From DASUNP01 sp963728545 (GTDB taxonomy: Bacteria > Acidobacteriota > Blastocatellia > UBA7656), in contig CAVSKO010000002.1 of the NCBI GenBank assembly GCA_963728545.1, positions 3,658,001-3,722,000 of the forward strand: DNA of 64,000 bases. Direction: 5' to 3'. The translations under genes were made by a program, and so were the position numbers. Shown piece by piece: positions 13,787-23,105 of this stretch (position 1 is its first letter; each line of letters opens with the position of its first letter). A model generated the notes under the pieces. That model did not search any database. It saw only the letters and a list, made by a program, of their open reading frames with translations, and was not told where the DNA came from.

Positions 13787-16700
13787 ATGAGCGGCTTAGT
13801 TGAGATATTAAAGAACTACTGTCTTTCCTTGCCAACCAAGGACGAAAACACTACACGGCAGCGGCTCCATGGCGTGATTGGTCGAGGTGGCTTTGGGCCG
13901 AAGCTGGCAAGTTGGCTGGAAACCAGCCGTGAGGTTTTTCCTGAAATTGTTCGCATCGAGTATTCCGAAAGCATTAACGACCGTGGGGTAGATGTTTACA
14001 TTGAGGGCCAGATGTCGCGCAGCGGTGTCGGATTCCAGATAAAATCCGACACCGATTTGCGAAACCCAGCCTTCTTGTCTAACCTCAAGAGCCAAATTAC
14101 TGACGCGCGGGCTTATGCTAACTTGAAACTTTATATTATCGTGTTGGTCTGCTCACCTGACCGTTACAAACGGGTTCAGTTTGCTCTGAACGAAGAGTTA
14201 AATCAGTGGCAGGCAGGAATGCCAGAGATTCTGCTGCTGGTTCCTGGTAAGGCAGCTTCACTATATGATGCGTGTAACATGCCTCTGACTATAAACGATC
14301 TCCAGGCTCTCCTGCGTGACCGTTCATGGCATCGCTTTTTCGCTGAAGTTGGAGAAGAACGCGACAATGAATTTTTGAACCACTGGTCAGGTTTGAATCC
14401 AGATGAGCGCTTTGCGCCATCAGACAATCTGAAGCGCATTGAAGACTCACTAACTAATCATCCCTTGACGGTTCTAGCTGGTCCGCCGACCATTGGAAAG
14501 ACTTACACCTCTGTACAACTGCTATATGGGCATTTTCGAACGGGTCGTCCTATCGAATGGATAAAGCCGCCAGGGCAGAATGTTGCGAGTTTTATAGTGG
14601 CACCTGCTGATGCCGTGGAAGGTTTTCCTTTTCGAATTCGCGCTATGGCTCGGCGATTAGGGATGCGTCCGCCTGACCCTCCCCGTAATCGCTGGGAATT
14701 CATTGCCGCTCGTTTGCAGCCCGGCGCTTTGATTCTCATCGAAGACCCCTTTGGGCGTACTGACGCTGAATACGAAGATAGCATACATACGTACGACTTT
14801 TTTGACCTTGAAGGTTGCGTAGAGGCAATTCTAAAAGAGGGCAATGCTAAGGGTTGTCATCTTTTAATGACGACACGCCACGGCCTGCTCGACCGATGGT
14901 TGGCACAGCGTCGCGATGATTCATCAGGTGCTGCTGGTATGCCGTTAGGTATGAATATCATTCATATTGGACCGGATAACTATAGAGCATACCGCTCCGA
15001 CAATAAGGGACCGCTCTTCGGGCTAGCCGAACGCTTACTAAGAGCATCGGGCAAAGCCGATGACTCCCAAGCAGCAACACTGGCTCAGGTGATTGCTGAC
15101 GGCGTGAAGACACCACAGGAAGTAGAACTGATTATCGCTGGCCTACCATCTCCTGCTAGTCGGAGCGCCCTTTACGCAGCCATACATAGTATTCCTCCCG
15201 GCGCATTAGAACGTATTGCATATCTTTGTCGTGCCTCAACCGATGCTGAACGCTTATTTTTGTTTTTATTGATGCTAACCGGCGAAGAGTATGATCATAA
15301 TGATTTCGCGTCCGTTTATGCCCGCTTTCACATAGCGATGTCACTGCCGGGTAACGCTTTAACTGATGAGGCGACAGCCCGAGCAAAATACTGGTTACTT
15401 TATTATCCGCGCGATTATACCACTTCTGACACCCCATACGCTGGTGGTGTGCCGTTGCATTGGGGCGTGCATCTCTTTGCTTCTCATCCATCAGTCGTTG
15501 AAGCAGCACGCCATGAAATAATCGAAAATGGCAGAGGGTTTCTAAATCGTCTAGCTTCAGCACTCGAAAACTTACGCGGTTACCCACAGGCAATTACATA
15601 CAGAAAGATGCTTGTTGATTTCTTTGTTAGCTTCCTCATCGATGAATCTCACCATCTTGAAGAATCTCATCGGCTGGATGAAAAGGCTCTTGAACATCTA
15701 GCGGCAGCATTGCCATCGACCATCGAAATATCTTACACACACTATCGTGACCCTGTAGATCGTTTGTTACGTCATTGGTCCGCCTTACCACCAATATTAC
15801 AAACAGCGTTCAAGCAAACTGTCATTGAAGGTGATTCGCGTTTGGCAGCTTGGGTTTGCTCCCTATTCAGGTATATGACGATCATTGACTTCGATCCGTG
15901 GTCTTTCTATAACATTTTAGTTCAGCAGCAGCGCACTACAATGGGAGTAGGCGGATTTATTCAACCGTGGCATTATTTCGTCTCACATTTAGATCAAGCA
16001 CCTACCGAGTTGCGAGAGCTATTCGATTCTATGGCCGCTTCGGAACCAAGCAGGTTTGCTTACGTAATGGGTAATCTTGCCAGTTCCTTCTGGTCAAAGT
16101 TTCCGCAACAGTGGAAGAATGCGATTCTAAGCGATCACGCTGTAAACAGCATCTGGGAAGAAGAATCTGCGGCTCTGCAGAACATCTTTTCCGGCCTGTT
16201 TGATGGTGACGTTACTGAGTGTCCCTCCGAATTACTTGACTTGCTCTGGCGCTATATTGACCATGATGACGCTCAATTTCGACAAACCGCAGGTGCCCAT
16301 GTCCTCGTTCATGGGGACAGGCTCCCCTCTCGTCTTCAGGATGCGCTACGCGAACGGTTTCGTATCGAAACGGAATTGCCTGTGTTGATGGGTATCTTGA
16401 ATGAAGGTTTGAACAGCAAGAAGAGCGCCCCCGGCCTCAGTCTTGCAGAAGTGGTATTAGAACGTGGTAATGAGGTGGCTGCTACATGGCTAATGGAAAT
16501 CTTGCGAGATAGAAATCGTGGTGAATCTAATGCTGAGATCAATGCGTTTATTGAGCGCTGCCGCCACCAAGCTGGAGTGTGCGCACGCGCATTCGACCTA
16601 CCCACCCTGGAGCCTGCTAACGTTGCAGTTGAACCACCGATTATCCGGTTAGCATGGTTATGGAAACAGGTTACAGGCAGCAACCCTAGCCTTGGCGGTC

Positions 16701-17089
16701 TTGTCAAAATCTCAGTTCCTCTCCCCGGCGAGCCAGCGCCAGCGTCGCTAAGGGTTTCTCGGCCCGCACCTCCCGACCCGCTTCTTGAAGCCGCGCCTTT
16801 AATACGTGACATCGCGCGTGGGCTGCACGGCTCCTATGCAATGTGCGCTCATTACATTTTGGCCTATCAACAGCAAGAGTTGCCGCCGCTTCTGCGAGAG
16901 TATCTGAGTGAGGTCGAAAGGTGCGAAGTCTTTTTTACTGAGGGAAACAAGCCGCAATCGAAAGACATTAGCAGTCAAGTCCGAGAGGCAATTGTTTCTG
17001 GTCGTCAAGAAAAGAAAGAGAACCAAGACGCTGGCAACGATTATACTCCTGCGTTTCCGATTCATACTTTGGGTGCTGCATGGCGTTGA
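13787..17089 (+). CDS. Avs-like STAND NTPase with N-terminal nuclease fold
   Basis: 1100 residues. Residues about 25-130 look like an Mrr/PD-(D/E)XK nuclease domain: NDRGVDVYIEG with Asp69, then GVGFQIKS with Gln84-x-Lys86. Residues about 225-400 form a P-loop NTPase: Walker A AGPPTIGKT (231-239), Walker B ALILIED (314-320) and a sensor-like LLMTTRH. The remaining 650 residues are helical, as in sensor repeats of STAND proteins. This architecture is that of antiviral STAND (Avs) and related nSTAND3 defence proteins, which detect a phage protein and unleash the nuclease. Single gene of a 3.5-kb cassette. Confidence 0.75.
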   Translation: MSGLVEILKNYCLSLPTKDENTTRQRLHGVIGRGGFGPKLASWLETSREVFPEIVRIEYSESINDRGVDVYIEGQMSRSGVGFQIKSDTDLRNPAFLSNLKSQITDARAYANLKLYIIVLVCSPDRYKRVQFALNEELNQWQAGMPEILLLVPGKAASLYDACNMPLTINDLQALLRDRSWHRFFAEVGEERDNEFLNHWSGLNPDERFAPSDNLKRIEDSLTNHPLTVLAGPPTIGKTYTSVQLLYGHFRTGRPIEWIKPPGQNVASFIVAPADAVEGFPFRIRAMARRLGMRPPDPPRNRWEFIAARLQPGALILIEDPFGRTDAEYEDSIHTYDFFDLEGCVEAILKEGNAKGCHLLMTTRHGLLDRWLAQRRDDSSGAAGMPLGMNIIHIGPDNYRAYRSDNKGPLFGLAERLLRASGKADDSQAATLAQVIADGVKTPQEVELIIAGLPSPASRSALYAAIHSIPPGALERIAYLCRASTDAERLFLFLLMLTGEEYDHNDFASVYARFHIAMSLPGNALTDEATARAKYWLLYYPRDYTTSDTPYAGGVPLHWGVHLFASHPSVVEAARHEIIENGRGFLNRLASALENLRGYPQAITYRKMLVDFFVSFLIDESHHLEESHRLDEKALEHLAAALPSTIEISYTHYRDPVDRLLRHWSALPPILQTAFKQTVIEGDSRLAAWVCSLFRYMTIIDFDPWSFYNILVQQQRTTMGVGGFIQPWHYFVSHLDQAPTELRELFDSMAASEPSRFAYVMGNLASSFWSKFPQQWKNAILSDHAVNSIWEEESAALQNIFSGLFDGDVTECPSELLDLLWRYIDHDDAQFRQTAGAHVLVHGDRLPSRLQDALRERFRIETELPVLMGILNEGLNSKKSAPGLSLAEVVLERGNEVAATWLMEILRDRNRGESNAEINAFIERCRHQAGVCARAFDLPTLEPANVAVEPPIIRLAWLWKQVTGSNPSLGGLVKISVPLPGEPAPASLRVSRPAPPDPLLEAAPLIRDIARGLHGSYAMCAHYILAYQQQELPPLLREYLSEVERCEVFFTEGNKPQSKDISSQVREAIVSGRQEKKENQDAGNDYTPAFPIHTLGAAWR

Positions 17090-17135
17090 TCCGCTACGCA
17101 GAATGAGTTGAGTTCGACAATGGCAATCGCCAGCC

Positions 17136-17227
17136 ACCTAACAAACGCATGCAGCGGAGGCCGCGAAGCGAATTTCTCATGCTTCGGCCATTGCCGTTCG
17201 CGGCCCCGCTGATGCGGAGCGTTATGC
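17136..17227 (+). repeat. attC site 20 (forward)
   Basis: R'' ACCTAAC at 17136-17142, R' GTTATGC at 17221-17227. Cassette ends TTAGGTGGCT and AGCCACCTAA. Confidence 0.9.
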
Positions 17228-17388
17228 CTCCTCAGCGAAGTGTGTAGATATACCCGACGCTGCGCTGAGTCGCGCTCGCGCCACATCATAGCCAACTGCT
17301 AGTTGAGGCCACGCCTGCAACAATCACGGCGCGAGCGCGACAGAGCCCTGTCGGGCACGGCGCAGCTAATTTGCTGGGCAGGCATAAC
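17222..17388 (+). repeat. structured non-coding cassette, copy 7
   Basis: P1 GCTGCGC with GCGCAGC, P2 GTCGCGCTCGCGCC with GGCGCGAGCGCGAC, P3 GCCCTGTCGGGC. The P2 loop sequence is unlike all other copies, so only the helices are conserved. Confidence 0.78.
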
Positions 17389-17473
17389 AACCGCATGCAA
17401 CGGAGGCCGCGAAGCAAGTTTCGCATGTTACAATCAATACCTCTCGCGGCCCCGATAATGCGGAGCGTTGGGC
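17382..17473 (+). repeat. attC site 21 (forward)
   Basis: R'' GCATAAC at 17382-17388, R' GTTGGGC at 17467-17473. Confidence 0.9.
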
Positions 17474-17545
17474 GGCTACGAGGACTTGCAAAACTTGATA
17501 GACCGAATTACAACTTCAAACAAGATTAGCAAATAAGGACTAGAT

Positions 17546-18406
17546 ATGCAGGATAGCAATTTGCCTGGACCAGAGCTTGGACGGCTTCAAACAGTAGACC
17601 ATCGAGAGATTTGGGTGCATGAAGGAAGAGATTTCACCCCTTGGCTTGCCGCTAACATCAATCAGTTATCTGAAGTAATTGGTATACCATTGAGAGTGCA
17701 GCAAGTGGAGCAAAGAGTCGGTAATTATCAGCTAGATATTTTTGCTCAAGATGAAAACAGCGAATCAATGGTCATTATAGAAAATCAGTTAGAGGAGACT
17801 GACCACAAACACCTCGGCCAGCTTATAACCTATGCAGCAGGGCTTGACGCAAAGATTGTTATTTGGATAGCCACATACATTCGAGATGAACATCGCCTAG
17901 CGGTTGAATGGCTTAACAGAAATATGGGAGATGATATCTCGTTCTTTTTGGTGAGACTGGAAGTAGTGCGCATTGGGAATTCTTTACCTGCTGTCCGGTT
18001 TATTCCTGAAGTTGAACCAAGCCAGTTTGAGCGTACACTAGATACCATCAGGGCAAGAACACCCTCCATTACTCCTACGAGAATGATATGGGGTGATTCC
18101 CCTGATAGTCCATTGCTGGTTTCTAGTTGGAAAGCTGTCCTGCGCAGCACGTTAGAACGAGCCATACGCGAGGGTTTTGCTATCGATAGTCTTCAATTGA
18201 GAACAACCACAAATGAAGACGAGGCCGAGGACTATAGGTCATCAGCTTACTTTGAGGCGCAACAAACATATGTTGACACACATGGCAACGCTAGAGGCAC
18301 GCGGAAGAAGGTGAATATTGTACTTAGGAGCATGAGCAAACCGGATGCGTTCCTGACAATAGAGTGCAATGATGGGACAGTCTATACTCTGCCAGGACAG
18401 CCGTAG
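17546..18406 (+). CDS. DUF4268-like / PD-(D/E)XK nuclease-fold protein
   Basis: 286 residues. The N-terminal half has a nuclease-like core: NYQLDIFAQDE (Asp64), strand MVIIENQLEETDHKHLGQ (Glu79-x-Gln81, then the TDH.HLGQ motif) and TYAAGLDAKIVIWIA. This combination is typical of proteins annotated as DUF4268-containing, often found near restriction or defence genes. The C-terminal half is unrecognised. Single gene of a cassette with ends TTGGGCGGC and GCCGCCCAA. Confidence 0.7.
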   Translation: MQDSNLPGPELGRLQTVDHREIWVHEGRDFTPWLAANINQLSEVIGIPLRVQQVEQRVGNYQLDIFAQDENSESMVIIENQLEETDHKHLGQLITYAAGLDAKIVIWIATYIRDEHRLAVEWLNRNMGDDISFFLVRLEVVRIGNSLPAVRFIPEVEPSQFERTLDTIRARTPSITPTRMIWGDSPDSPLLVSSWKAVLRSTLERAIREGFAIDSLQLRTTTNEDEAEDYRSSAYFEAQQTYVDTHGNARGTRKKVNIVLRSMSKPDAFLTIECNDGTVYTLPGQP

Positions 18407-18439
18407 AACAACGCCGCCCAACAAACGGTTCGACCGGAG

Positions 18440-20218
18440 TTGTTCTACGTGCTAGGCACGCACCGAAAGGGATGAAACTTACTGGACATCGGGCGGCTCA
18501 GATTGCAAGATGGGCGATGACCGAGCCGGTCGCGAGGACCGTCGCGGCATTGGTGCTAGCAAGCCCGTACCGGAGTTTGGTTTCAGCGGTTCGTGTGCCG
18601 ATCAGTGGTGACGACGCGGCTTTCATTGCCGTTGCCGATCCCGTTTAAGAGATTACTCTTCAGTTTCTACCGCTGCGCTGGTTCGGTCATCATTTCATAC
18701 TGACCGGAGGCCCTCTGCTATGAAGAAGCGCTCCTCATCTCGCCCAACAAAGCGTCTGCGACACACGCCCCGCCCGGGACGTACCATTGAGGCCAACAGA
18801 AGCAGCGACCTCCACCAAGTCAACCAACATGCTGCTGGCATTGACATCGGTGCTGAACGCCATTATGTGGCCGTGCCTGCGGCTGCCACTCTCCATCCGG
18901 TGCGCGAGTTCTCAGTCTTCACTAAAGACCTGTACGCCATTGCTGACTGGTTGCAAGCTTGCAGCGTAACGACCGTGGCAATGGAGAGTACGGGCGTCTA
19001 CTGGGTGCCATTGTATGAGGTGCTCGAAGAGCGCGGCTTTCTCGTCAAGCTTGTCGATGCGCGCAAGGTAAAGAATGTCACAGGGCGCAAGAGTGATGTC
19101 TTGGATTGCCAGTGGCTACAGCAACTCGAAAGCTATGGGTTGTTGGCTGCCGCCTATCGGCCCACCGATGAGATCGTCGTGCTGCGTGGGTATGTCCGCC
19201 AACGTGACATGCTTGTTAAGAGTGCCTCAAGCCACATTCAGCATATGCAGAAGGCACTGCAACAGATGAACCTACGCCTGGATAATGTGGTCAGTGACAT
19301 CACCGGGCAGACTGGTATGCGAATACTAAAAGCCATTCTGGCAGGCGAGCGCGATACGGGCAAACTCGGCCAGATGCGCGACCCGCGCTGTCACGCCACG
19401 GCGGAGGTGATAGCGCAATCCTTAGTGGGCAACTACCGGCAAGAGCATCTGTTCGCATTGAAGCAGGCAGTCGAGTTGTTCGAGTTCTATCAAGAGAAGA
19501 TCCTGGAGTGCGAATCGGAGATGGAGAAGTATCTACAGAGTTTGTCGGGTAAGCGCGATGATGAGCCACCGCCGCTTGCAGGAGGTGAAAAGCGCCAGCG
19601 CTGCAGTTTCAACCTGCGCGATTATGCCTACAAGCTTTTAGGGGTTGATCTGTTTCGAGTGCAAGGGCTGAACTCGCAGACCTTATTGCAGATCATCTCG
19701 GAAGTTGGGGTAGACTTGAGTGGCTTTGTCAGCGAGAAGCATTTTGCGAGTTGGTTAAGCTTAAGTCCGAACCGGCGAGTGAGTGGAGGGAAGGTGTTAT
19801 CGAGCAAGACGAAGGCGAGCAAGAATCGGGCGGCGGCAGCATTCCGGCAAGCGGCGTCGAGCGTAGCGCGCAGCGACAGCGAGTTGGGAGCGTACTATCG
19901 AAGGATGCAGGCGCGCAAAGGGCCAGGTGCAGCGATCACAGCGACAGCGCATAAGCTAGCAAGGCTGTACTACAGCTTGGTGAAGCAGGGGCGGGAGTAC
20001 GAAGAGGGAGGAGCGCGAGCGTATGAAGAGAGGCAACGAGAGCGAGTAGTTGCGAGTTTGCGCAAACGGGCGAAAGGGCTAGGGTATGAGCTAGTGGAGC
20101 TGGCCGCATAAAGTGGCCAGCGCGACAGGCTAGACAGCAACAGTGAATTACAACCCGAACCGGATTGGCGACAGCGTGTGTTTGCAGAAGCAGTATTCGA
20201 AGAGTTGTTTCTTAAGAG
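18440..20218 (+). mobile_element. attC-targeting IS110-family element, copy 1
   Basis: 1779 bp, nearly identical to the copy at 53006-54784 and inserted at the same base of the attC left arm (CCGGAG / GCCGCG). Similar strings GTTGTTCTA and GTTGTTTCTTA lie at the two ends. The placement matches the described behaviour of the IS1111-attC group. The 280-bp non-coding left end is long enough to encode the bridge RNA expected for IS110 relatives. It contains GACCGGAGGCC (18702-18712), equal to the uninterrupted target. Confidence 0.9.
18720..20111 (+). CDS. IS110-family DEDD transposase/recombinase
   Basis: 463 residues. The N-terminal RuvC-like DEDD domain shows GIDIGAERHYVAV (Asp), AMESTGVYWVPLYE (Glu) and GRKSDVLDCQWLQ (two Asp). 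A central coiled region follows. The C-terminal Transposase_20 part has EVGVDLSGF and FASWLSLSPNRRVSGGK. The GGAGG before the start codon is also part of the target-like GACCGGAGGCC. IS110-family enzymes insert without target duplication, guided by a bridge RNA. Confidence 0.92.
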   Translation: MKKRSSSRPTKRLRHTPRPGRTIEANRSSDLHQVNQHAAGIDIGAERHYVAVPAAATLHPVREFSVFTKDLYAIADWLQACSVTTVAMESTGVYWVPLYEVLEERGFLVKLVDARKVKNVTGRKSDVLDCQWLQQLESYGLLAAAYRPTDEIVVLRGYVRQRDMLVKSASSHIQHMQKALQQMNLRLDNVVSDITGQTGMRILKAILAGERDTGKLGQMRDPRCHATAEVIAQSLVGNYRQEHLFALKQAVELFEFYQEKILECESEMEKYLQSLSGKRDDEPPPLAGGEKRQRCSFNLRDYAYKLLGVDLFRVQGLNSQTLLQIISEVGVDLSGFVSEKHFASWLSLSPNRRVSGGKVLSSKTKASKNRAAAAFRQAASSVARSDSELGAYYRRMQARKGPGAAITATAHKLARLYYSLVKQGREYEEGGARAYEERQRERVVASLRKRAKGLGYELVELAA

Positions 20219-20280
20219 GCCGCGAAGCGAATATCGCATGGTTCCCTAAGTGTTCGGCGCGGCCCCGGTCAACCGGAGCG

Positions 20281-20444
20281 TTATGCCGCCACAGCGAAGT
20301 GAGTTGATCGTCCCGACGCTGCGCTGAGTCGCGCTCGCGCCAGGAATAATCAGAGCAAGCCAAGGCGAGGGGAGAATAAGCACGGCGCGAGCGCGACAGA
20401 GCCCTGACAGGCAGGGCGCAGCTAGATGGTTGGGCAGGCATAAC
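20281..20444 (+). repeat. structured non-coding cassette, copy 8
   Basis: First subfamily, with the purine-rich P2 loop shared with copies 1 and 9. P2 is a perfect 14-bp pairing; P3 GCCCTGACAGGC. Confidence 0.8.
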
Positions 20445-20529
20445 AACCGCATGCAACGGAGGCCGCGAAGCAAGTTTCGCATCAATTCCTCAATGCCGTT
20501 CGCGGCCCCGCTGATGCGAGTCGTTAGGC
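20438..20529 (+). repeat. attC site 23 (forward)
   Basis: R'' GCATAAC at 20438-20444, R' GTTAGGC at 20523-20529. Confidence 0.9.
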
Positions 20530-20640
20530 GCTCGTTCGTACAAATTGCGCCAAGTCATGCTGCTCGCATGAGTCATGCATAATTGTTCGTAAGAATTACG
20601 TCTATAGTTTATGAAGGGCCATCTAGGATCTTTTCGCTGC
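20530..20640 (+). promoter_or_regulatory. lipoprotein-cassette leader
   Basis: The 5' part of the cassette (CGTTCGTACAAATTGC ... TCATGCATAATTGTTCG ... TACGTCTATA) is related to the minus-strand leader 11814-11700 of the other lipoprotein cassette. The match runs from the core site through about 100 bases, while the genes that follow differ. Probably holds the promoter. Confidence 0.4.
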
Positions 20641-20698
20641 TAGACAATTAGTTGACCGCAATTAATGTTTAGCACCCACGAATGAAAAGGAGGCTGCG

Positions 20699-21106
20699 AT
20701 GAAGAAATCTATCATGCCCGCGATTATCAACTCGCTAATTCTTGCTCTCACTTTGCTACATTCCAGTTGTGGACCCTCGCGAGAGGAAAGGATCAGAATG
20801 GTTTTTGAGAAGCATAAAGGCGAGATAGCCAAGTGTGAGAAACTATTAAGCCAGGGACTAGACTCTAGGCTAAGCTCTGGCGCAGCCACTATGGAGTCAC
20901 TCCAAAAGGGTGATCTTTCTGGCGCACTCCGTTCACTTCAACAACAACAACAAGAAACCACTTTCGACAGGGGGCGAAAGTGTCATTTCGAGCTAAGAAA
21001 TAGAATAGACGAAGAGCTAAAGGCCCAAGGACTGCCATACTCACCCGCGCCTGAGATTGAGAAAGTTTGGCAAGAGTATAGAAAAACAGGTATGGAAGCA
21101 AAGTAA
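20699..21106 (+). CDS. lipoprotein with helical mature domain
   Basis: 135 residues. MKKSIMPAIINSLILALTLLHSSC is a lipoprotein signal (lipobox HSSC). The mature part is charged and helical with a QQQQQ run (about 81-85) and two Cys (KCEK, KCHF). AAAGGAGG precedes the ATG. No family recognised. First of three genes in a 2.7-kb cassette, all envelope-directed. Confidence 0.7.
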   Translation: MKKSIMPAIINSLILALTLLHSSCGPSREERIRMVFEKHKGEIAKCEKLLSQGLDSRLSSGAATMESLQKGDLSGALRSLQQQQQETTFDRGRKCHFELRNRIDEELKAQGLPYSPAPEIEKVWQEYRKTGMEAK

Positions 21107-21266
21107 GACTTGGGATTTCTACTCAAAGTCTAATGAAGAGAAAGAACTAAAAAAGAGGCTTGCCTTGATTGGCTGAAATAATTTTCTGATGAAACACATT
21201 CGGTTACACTGGAAGCGCACCTAACATAGATTTCTGCTCTTTAACATCACGCCCTAGGAGCACCTC

Positions 21267-22562
21267 ATGAGAAACATGACTTCTTCAGGTTTTGGCTCCG
21301 CAATGAAGACTTGCGCGGCAAAGTGCTCAAACTGTGCTGTGCCTGTAGGCAGACAAAGGTCATGGATTACGCCGATTCGCACCATTTTCGTTTCTGTATC
21401 CCTCATGCTAGGCATAGGATTGTCTCTGGCCGCTTGCAAGCAAGAAGACTCTTCCAAAGAGAGCAAAATAAGTGCTTCTTCTACAGAGATCAAACCAACA
21501 GACCCTTTCCAGGAAAGGCTGTTAGCTGTTATTCCCCAGGAGTACAACCGGCATCAAGATGGGTGGGGAGTAGCCTTCACCGCTGACGGCAGCAAGGTCG
21601 CATATTTAGCGGCTCAAGGTGGCAAATGGTTCGTTGTTGTTGGTGACAAGAAAGGGCCAGACTCCTATAGGTCATATCGGCCAGTATTCAGCCCATATGG
21701 AACCAAGATAGCGCATGTGGCAGAGCAGGGCGGCAAGTCTTTCGTCGTAATGGGTGGCCGTCGGGGGCCTGAGTTTGATTGGATTGGGCTTCCCATCTTT
21801 AGCCCCGATGGAAGCAGGTTGGCCTACAGGGCGAAAGAGGGGGACAAACTGTTTGTCATAATAGATGATGAAAGGGGGCCGGGGTTTAACATGGTTGATC
21901 CTCCTGTCTTCAGCCCCAACAGCAGCAGGGTAGCGTATGTAGCGGCACCCCAGCCAGCTTTTGGTAGTAAAATGGTCTTGATGGTAGATGGCAAGATGGG
22001 ATCCCAGTATGCCGCGATTCAGGACCCAGTATTCAGTCCTGACGGCAGCAAGCTGGCGTATGTAGCATCATCAACTCCATTCGGGAAACGCTTCATCGTT
22101 GTCAACGAAGAAAAAGGGCCGCAATATGATTCCTGTCTATCCCCCATCTTCAGTCCTGATGGCAGCCAGATTGCGTATAAGGTGCTACAAGGTTCAAAAT
22201 GGTTCATCATCAATGGTAACAAGAAAGGGCCAATGTTTGATTATGTTAAGCCTCCAATCTTCAGCCCCGACGGAAGCAAAATAGCCTATGCGGCGAAAGA
22301 AGGCGACAAATATTTCATCGTAGTTGATGGTAAGCAAGGACCGAAGTTGGACGATGTTGAGCAACCTGTTTTCAGCCCTGACAGCAGGCAGGTGGCTTAC
22401 AGGGCGAGACAGGGCGACAACTGGTTTATTGTCGTGGGTGACAAGAGAGGACCTGAGTTTGATTATATTGATCGGCCCGTCTTTAGCCCGGATGGGAGCA
22501 AAGTGGCGTACGGTGCGCAAAGAGGCAGAGAGCTTTGGTGGAAAGTTATGGATGCAAGATAG
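21267..22562 (+). CDS. lipoprotein with nine WD40/TolB-like beta-propeller repeats
   Basis: 431 residues. A transmembrane-like stretch ending LSLAAC (about 51-57) suggests a lipoprotein with an unusually long n-region. From about residue 100, nine repeats of roughly 35-40 residues carry FSPDGSK(I/V/L)AY followed by a strand (W/K)FIVV(D/G) and KGP.(F/Y)D. That pattern fits a TolB/PD40-type beta-propeller, a protein or ligand-binding platform. AGGAG precedes the ATG at 21267; the Met at residue 13 is an alternative start. Second gene of the cassette. Confidence 0.8.
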   Translation: MRNMTSSGFGSAMKTCAAKCSNCAVPVGRQRSWITPIRTIFVSVSLMLGIGLSLAACKQEDSSKESKISASSTEIKPTDPFQERLLAVIPQEYNRHQDGWGVAFTADGSKVAYLAAQGGKWFVVVGDKKGPDSYRSYRPVFSPYGTKIAHVAEQGGKSFVVMGGRRGPEFDWIGLPIFSPDGSRLAYRAKEGDKLFVIIDDERGPGFNMVDPPVFSPNSSRVAYVAAPQPAFGSKMVLMVDGKMGSQYAAIQDPVFSPDGSKLAYVASSTPFGKRFIVVNEEKGPQYDSCLSPIFSPDGSQIAYKVLQGSKWFIINGNKKGPMFDYVKPPIFSPDGSKIAYAAKEGDKYFIVVDGKQGPKLDDVEQPVFSPDSRQVAYRARQGDNWFIVVGDKRGPEFDYIDRPVFSPDGSKVAYGAQRGRELWWKVMDAR

Positions 22563-22675
22563 ACACAATGCCCTGATGGGACGCAGCGATAAATAATAAA
22601 TCTCGCAGTTACTTTACGTCTTTCTCGGAACCATTAGACGGCGCTGGCATCGTTATACCGAAAAAGGAGGATTCT

Positions 22676-23071
22676 ATGAAACGCATCAAGAGAATACTTA
22701 TAATGGTACTAACACTTGTGTTCTTTGCTGTCGGAACATATTACACCTTTATTGGCCTCTCTTTGCTTCCCTCAATTCTCCGTGCTCTACCGCTTGTCCT
22801 TGCAGGCCTTTGGGGTGTTATCGGCTCATTTGGCTTGTTCAGACGCGAAAAGTGGGGCTGGTGGGCTATGGTAGCATTATTTCTTACAGCGATTTGCGTA
22901 GGTATTCTTCAGCTTCTTACTGACCACAGATTACTAGGACGGTCAATCCAAGTGTCTTGGGATTTACTCATAGGTCAGGCAGTGTTTCTATCGCTGCTCA
23001 TGTGGCTGCGCAGCGAAATTGCGAATGGAGCGTCTGGCGGTGATAAATCAGAATCCACGCTAAAGATTTAG
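22676..23071 (+). CDS. small four-helix membrane protein
   Basis: 131 residues with four hydrophobic segments (about 8-25, 32-53, 59-80, 92-112) and Trp/Gly-rich turns (EKWGWWAM). AAAAAGGAGG precedes the ATG. No family recognised. Third gene of the cassette whose ends are TTAGGCGC and GCGCCTAA; no attC separates it from the two lipoprotein genes. Confidence 0.65.
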   Translation: MKRIKRILIMVLTLVFFAVGTYYTFIGLSLLPSILRALPLVLAGLWGVIGSFGLFRREKWGWWAMVALFLTAICVGILQLLTDHRLLGRSIQVSWDLLIGQAVFLSLLMWLRSEIANGASGGDKSESTLKI

Positions 23072-23105
23072 CATACTGAGTTGATCACCAGGCTTGAAAT
23101 GCCGC

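Larger units (their letters stand above)
18416..20286 (+). repeat. attC site 22 (forward), split by IS110-family element
   Basis: R'' GCCCAAC at 18416-18422 and R' GTTATGC at 20280-20286. The left arm runs to CCGGAG at 18439 and resumes at GCCGCGAAG from 20219. Removing the element rejoins CCGGAG with GCCGCG and gives a normal site of about 92 bp. Confidence 0.9.

Noticed and set aside
16336..16812. Minus-strand open frames within the 1100-residue STAND gene
   Set aside because: No ribosome sites or motifs; shadows of the coding strand.
21220..21250. GCACCTAACATAG near 21218 as a core site dividing the three-gene cassette
   Set aside because: There is no complementary arm or GTTRRRY partner nearby, and the outer cassette ends match each other.
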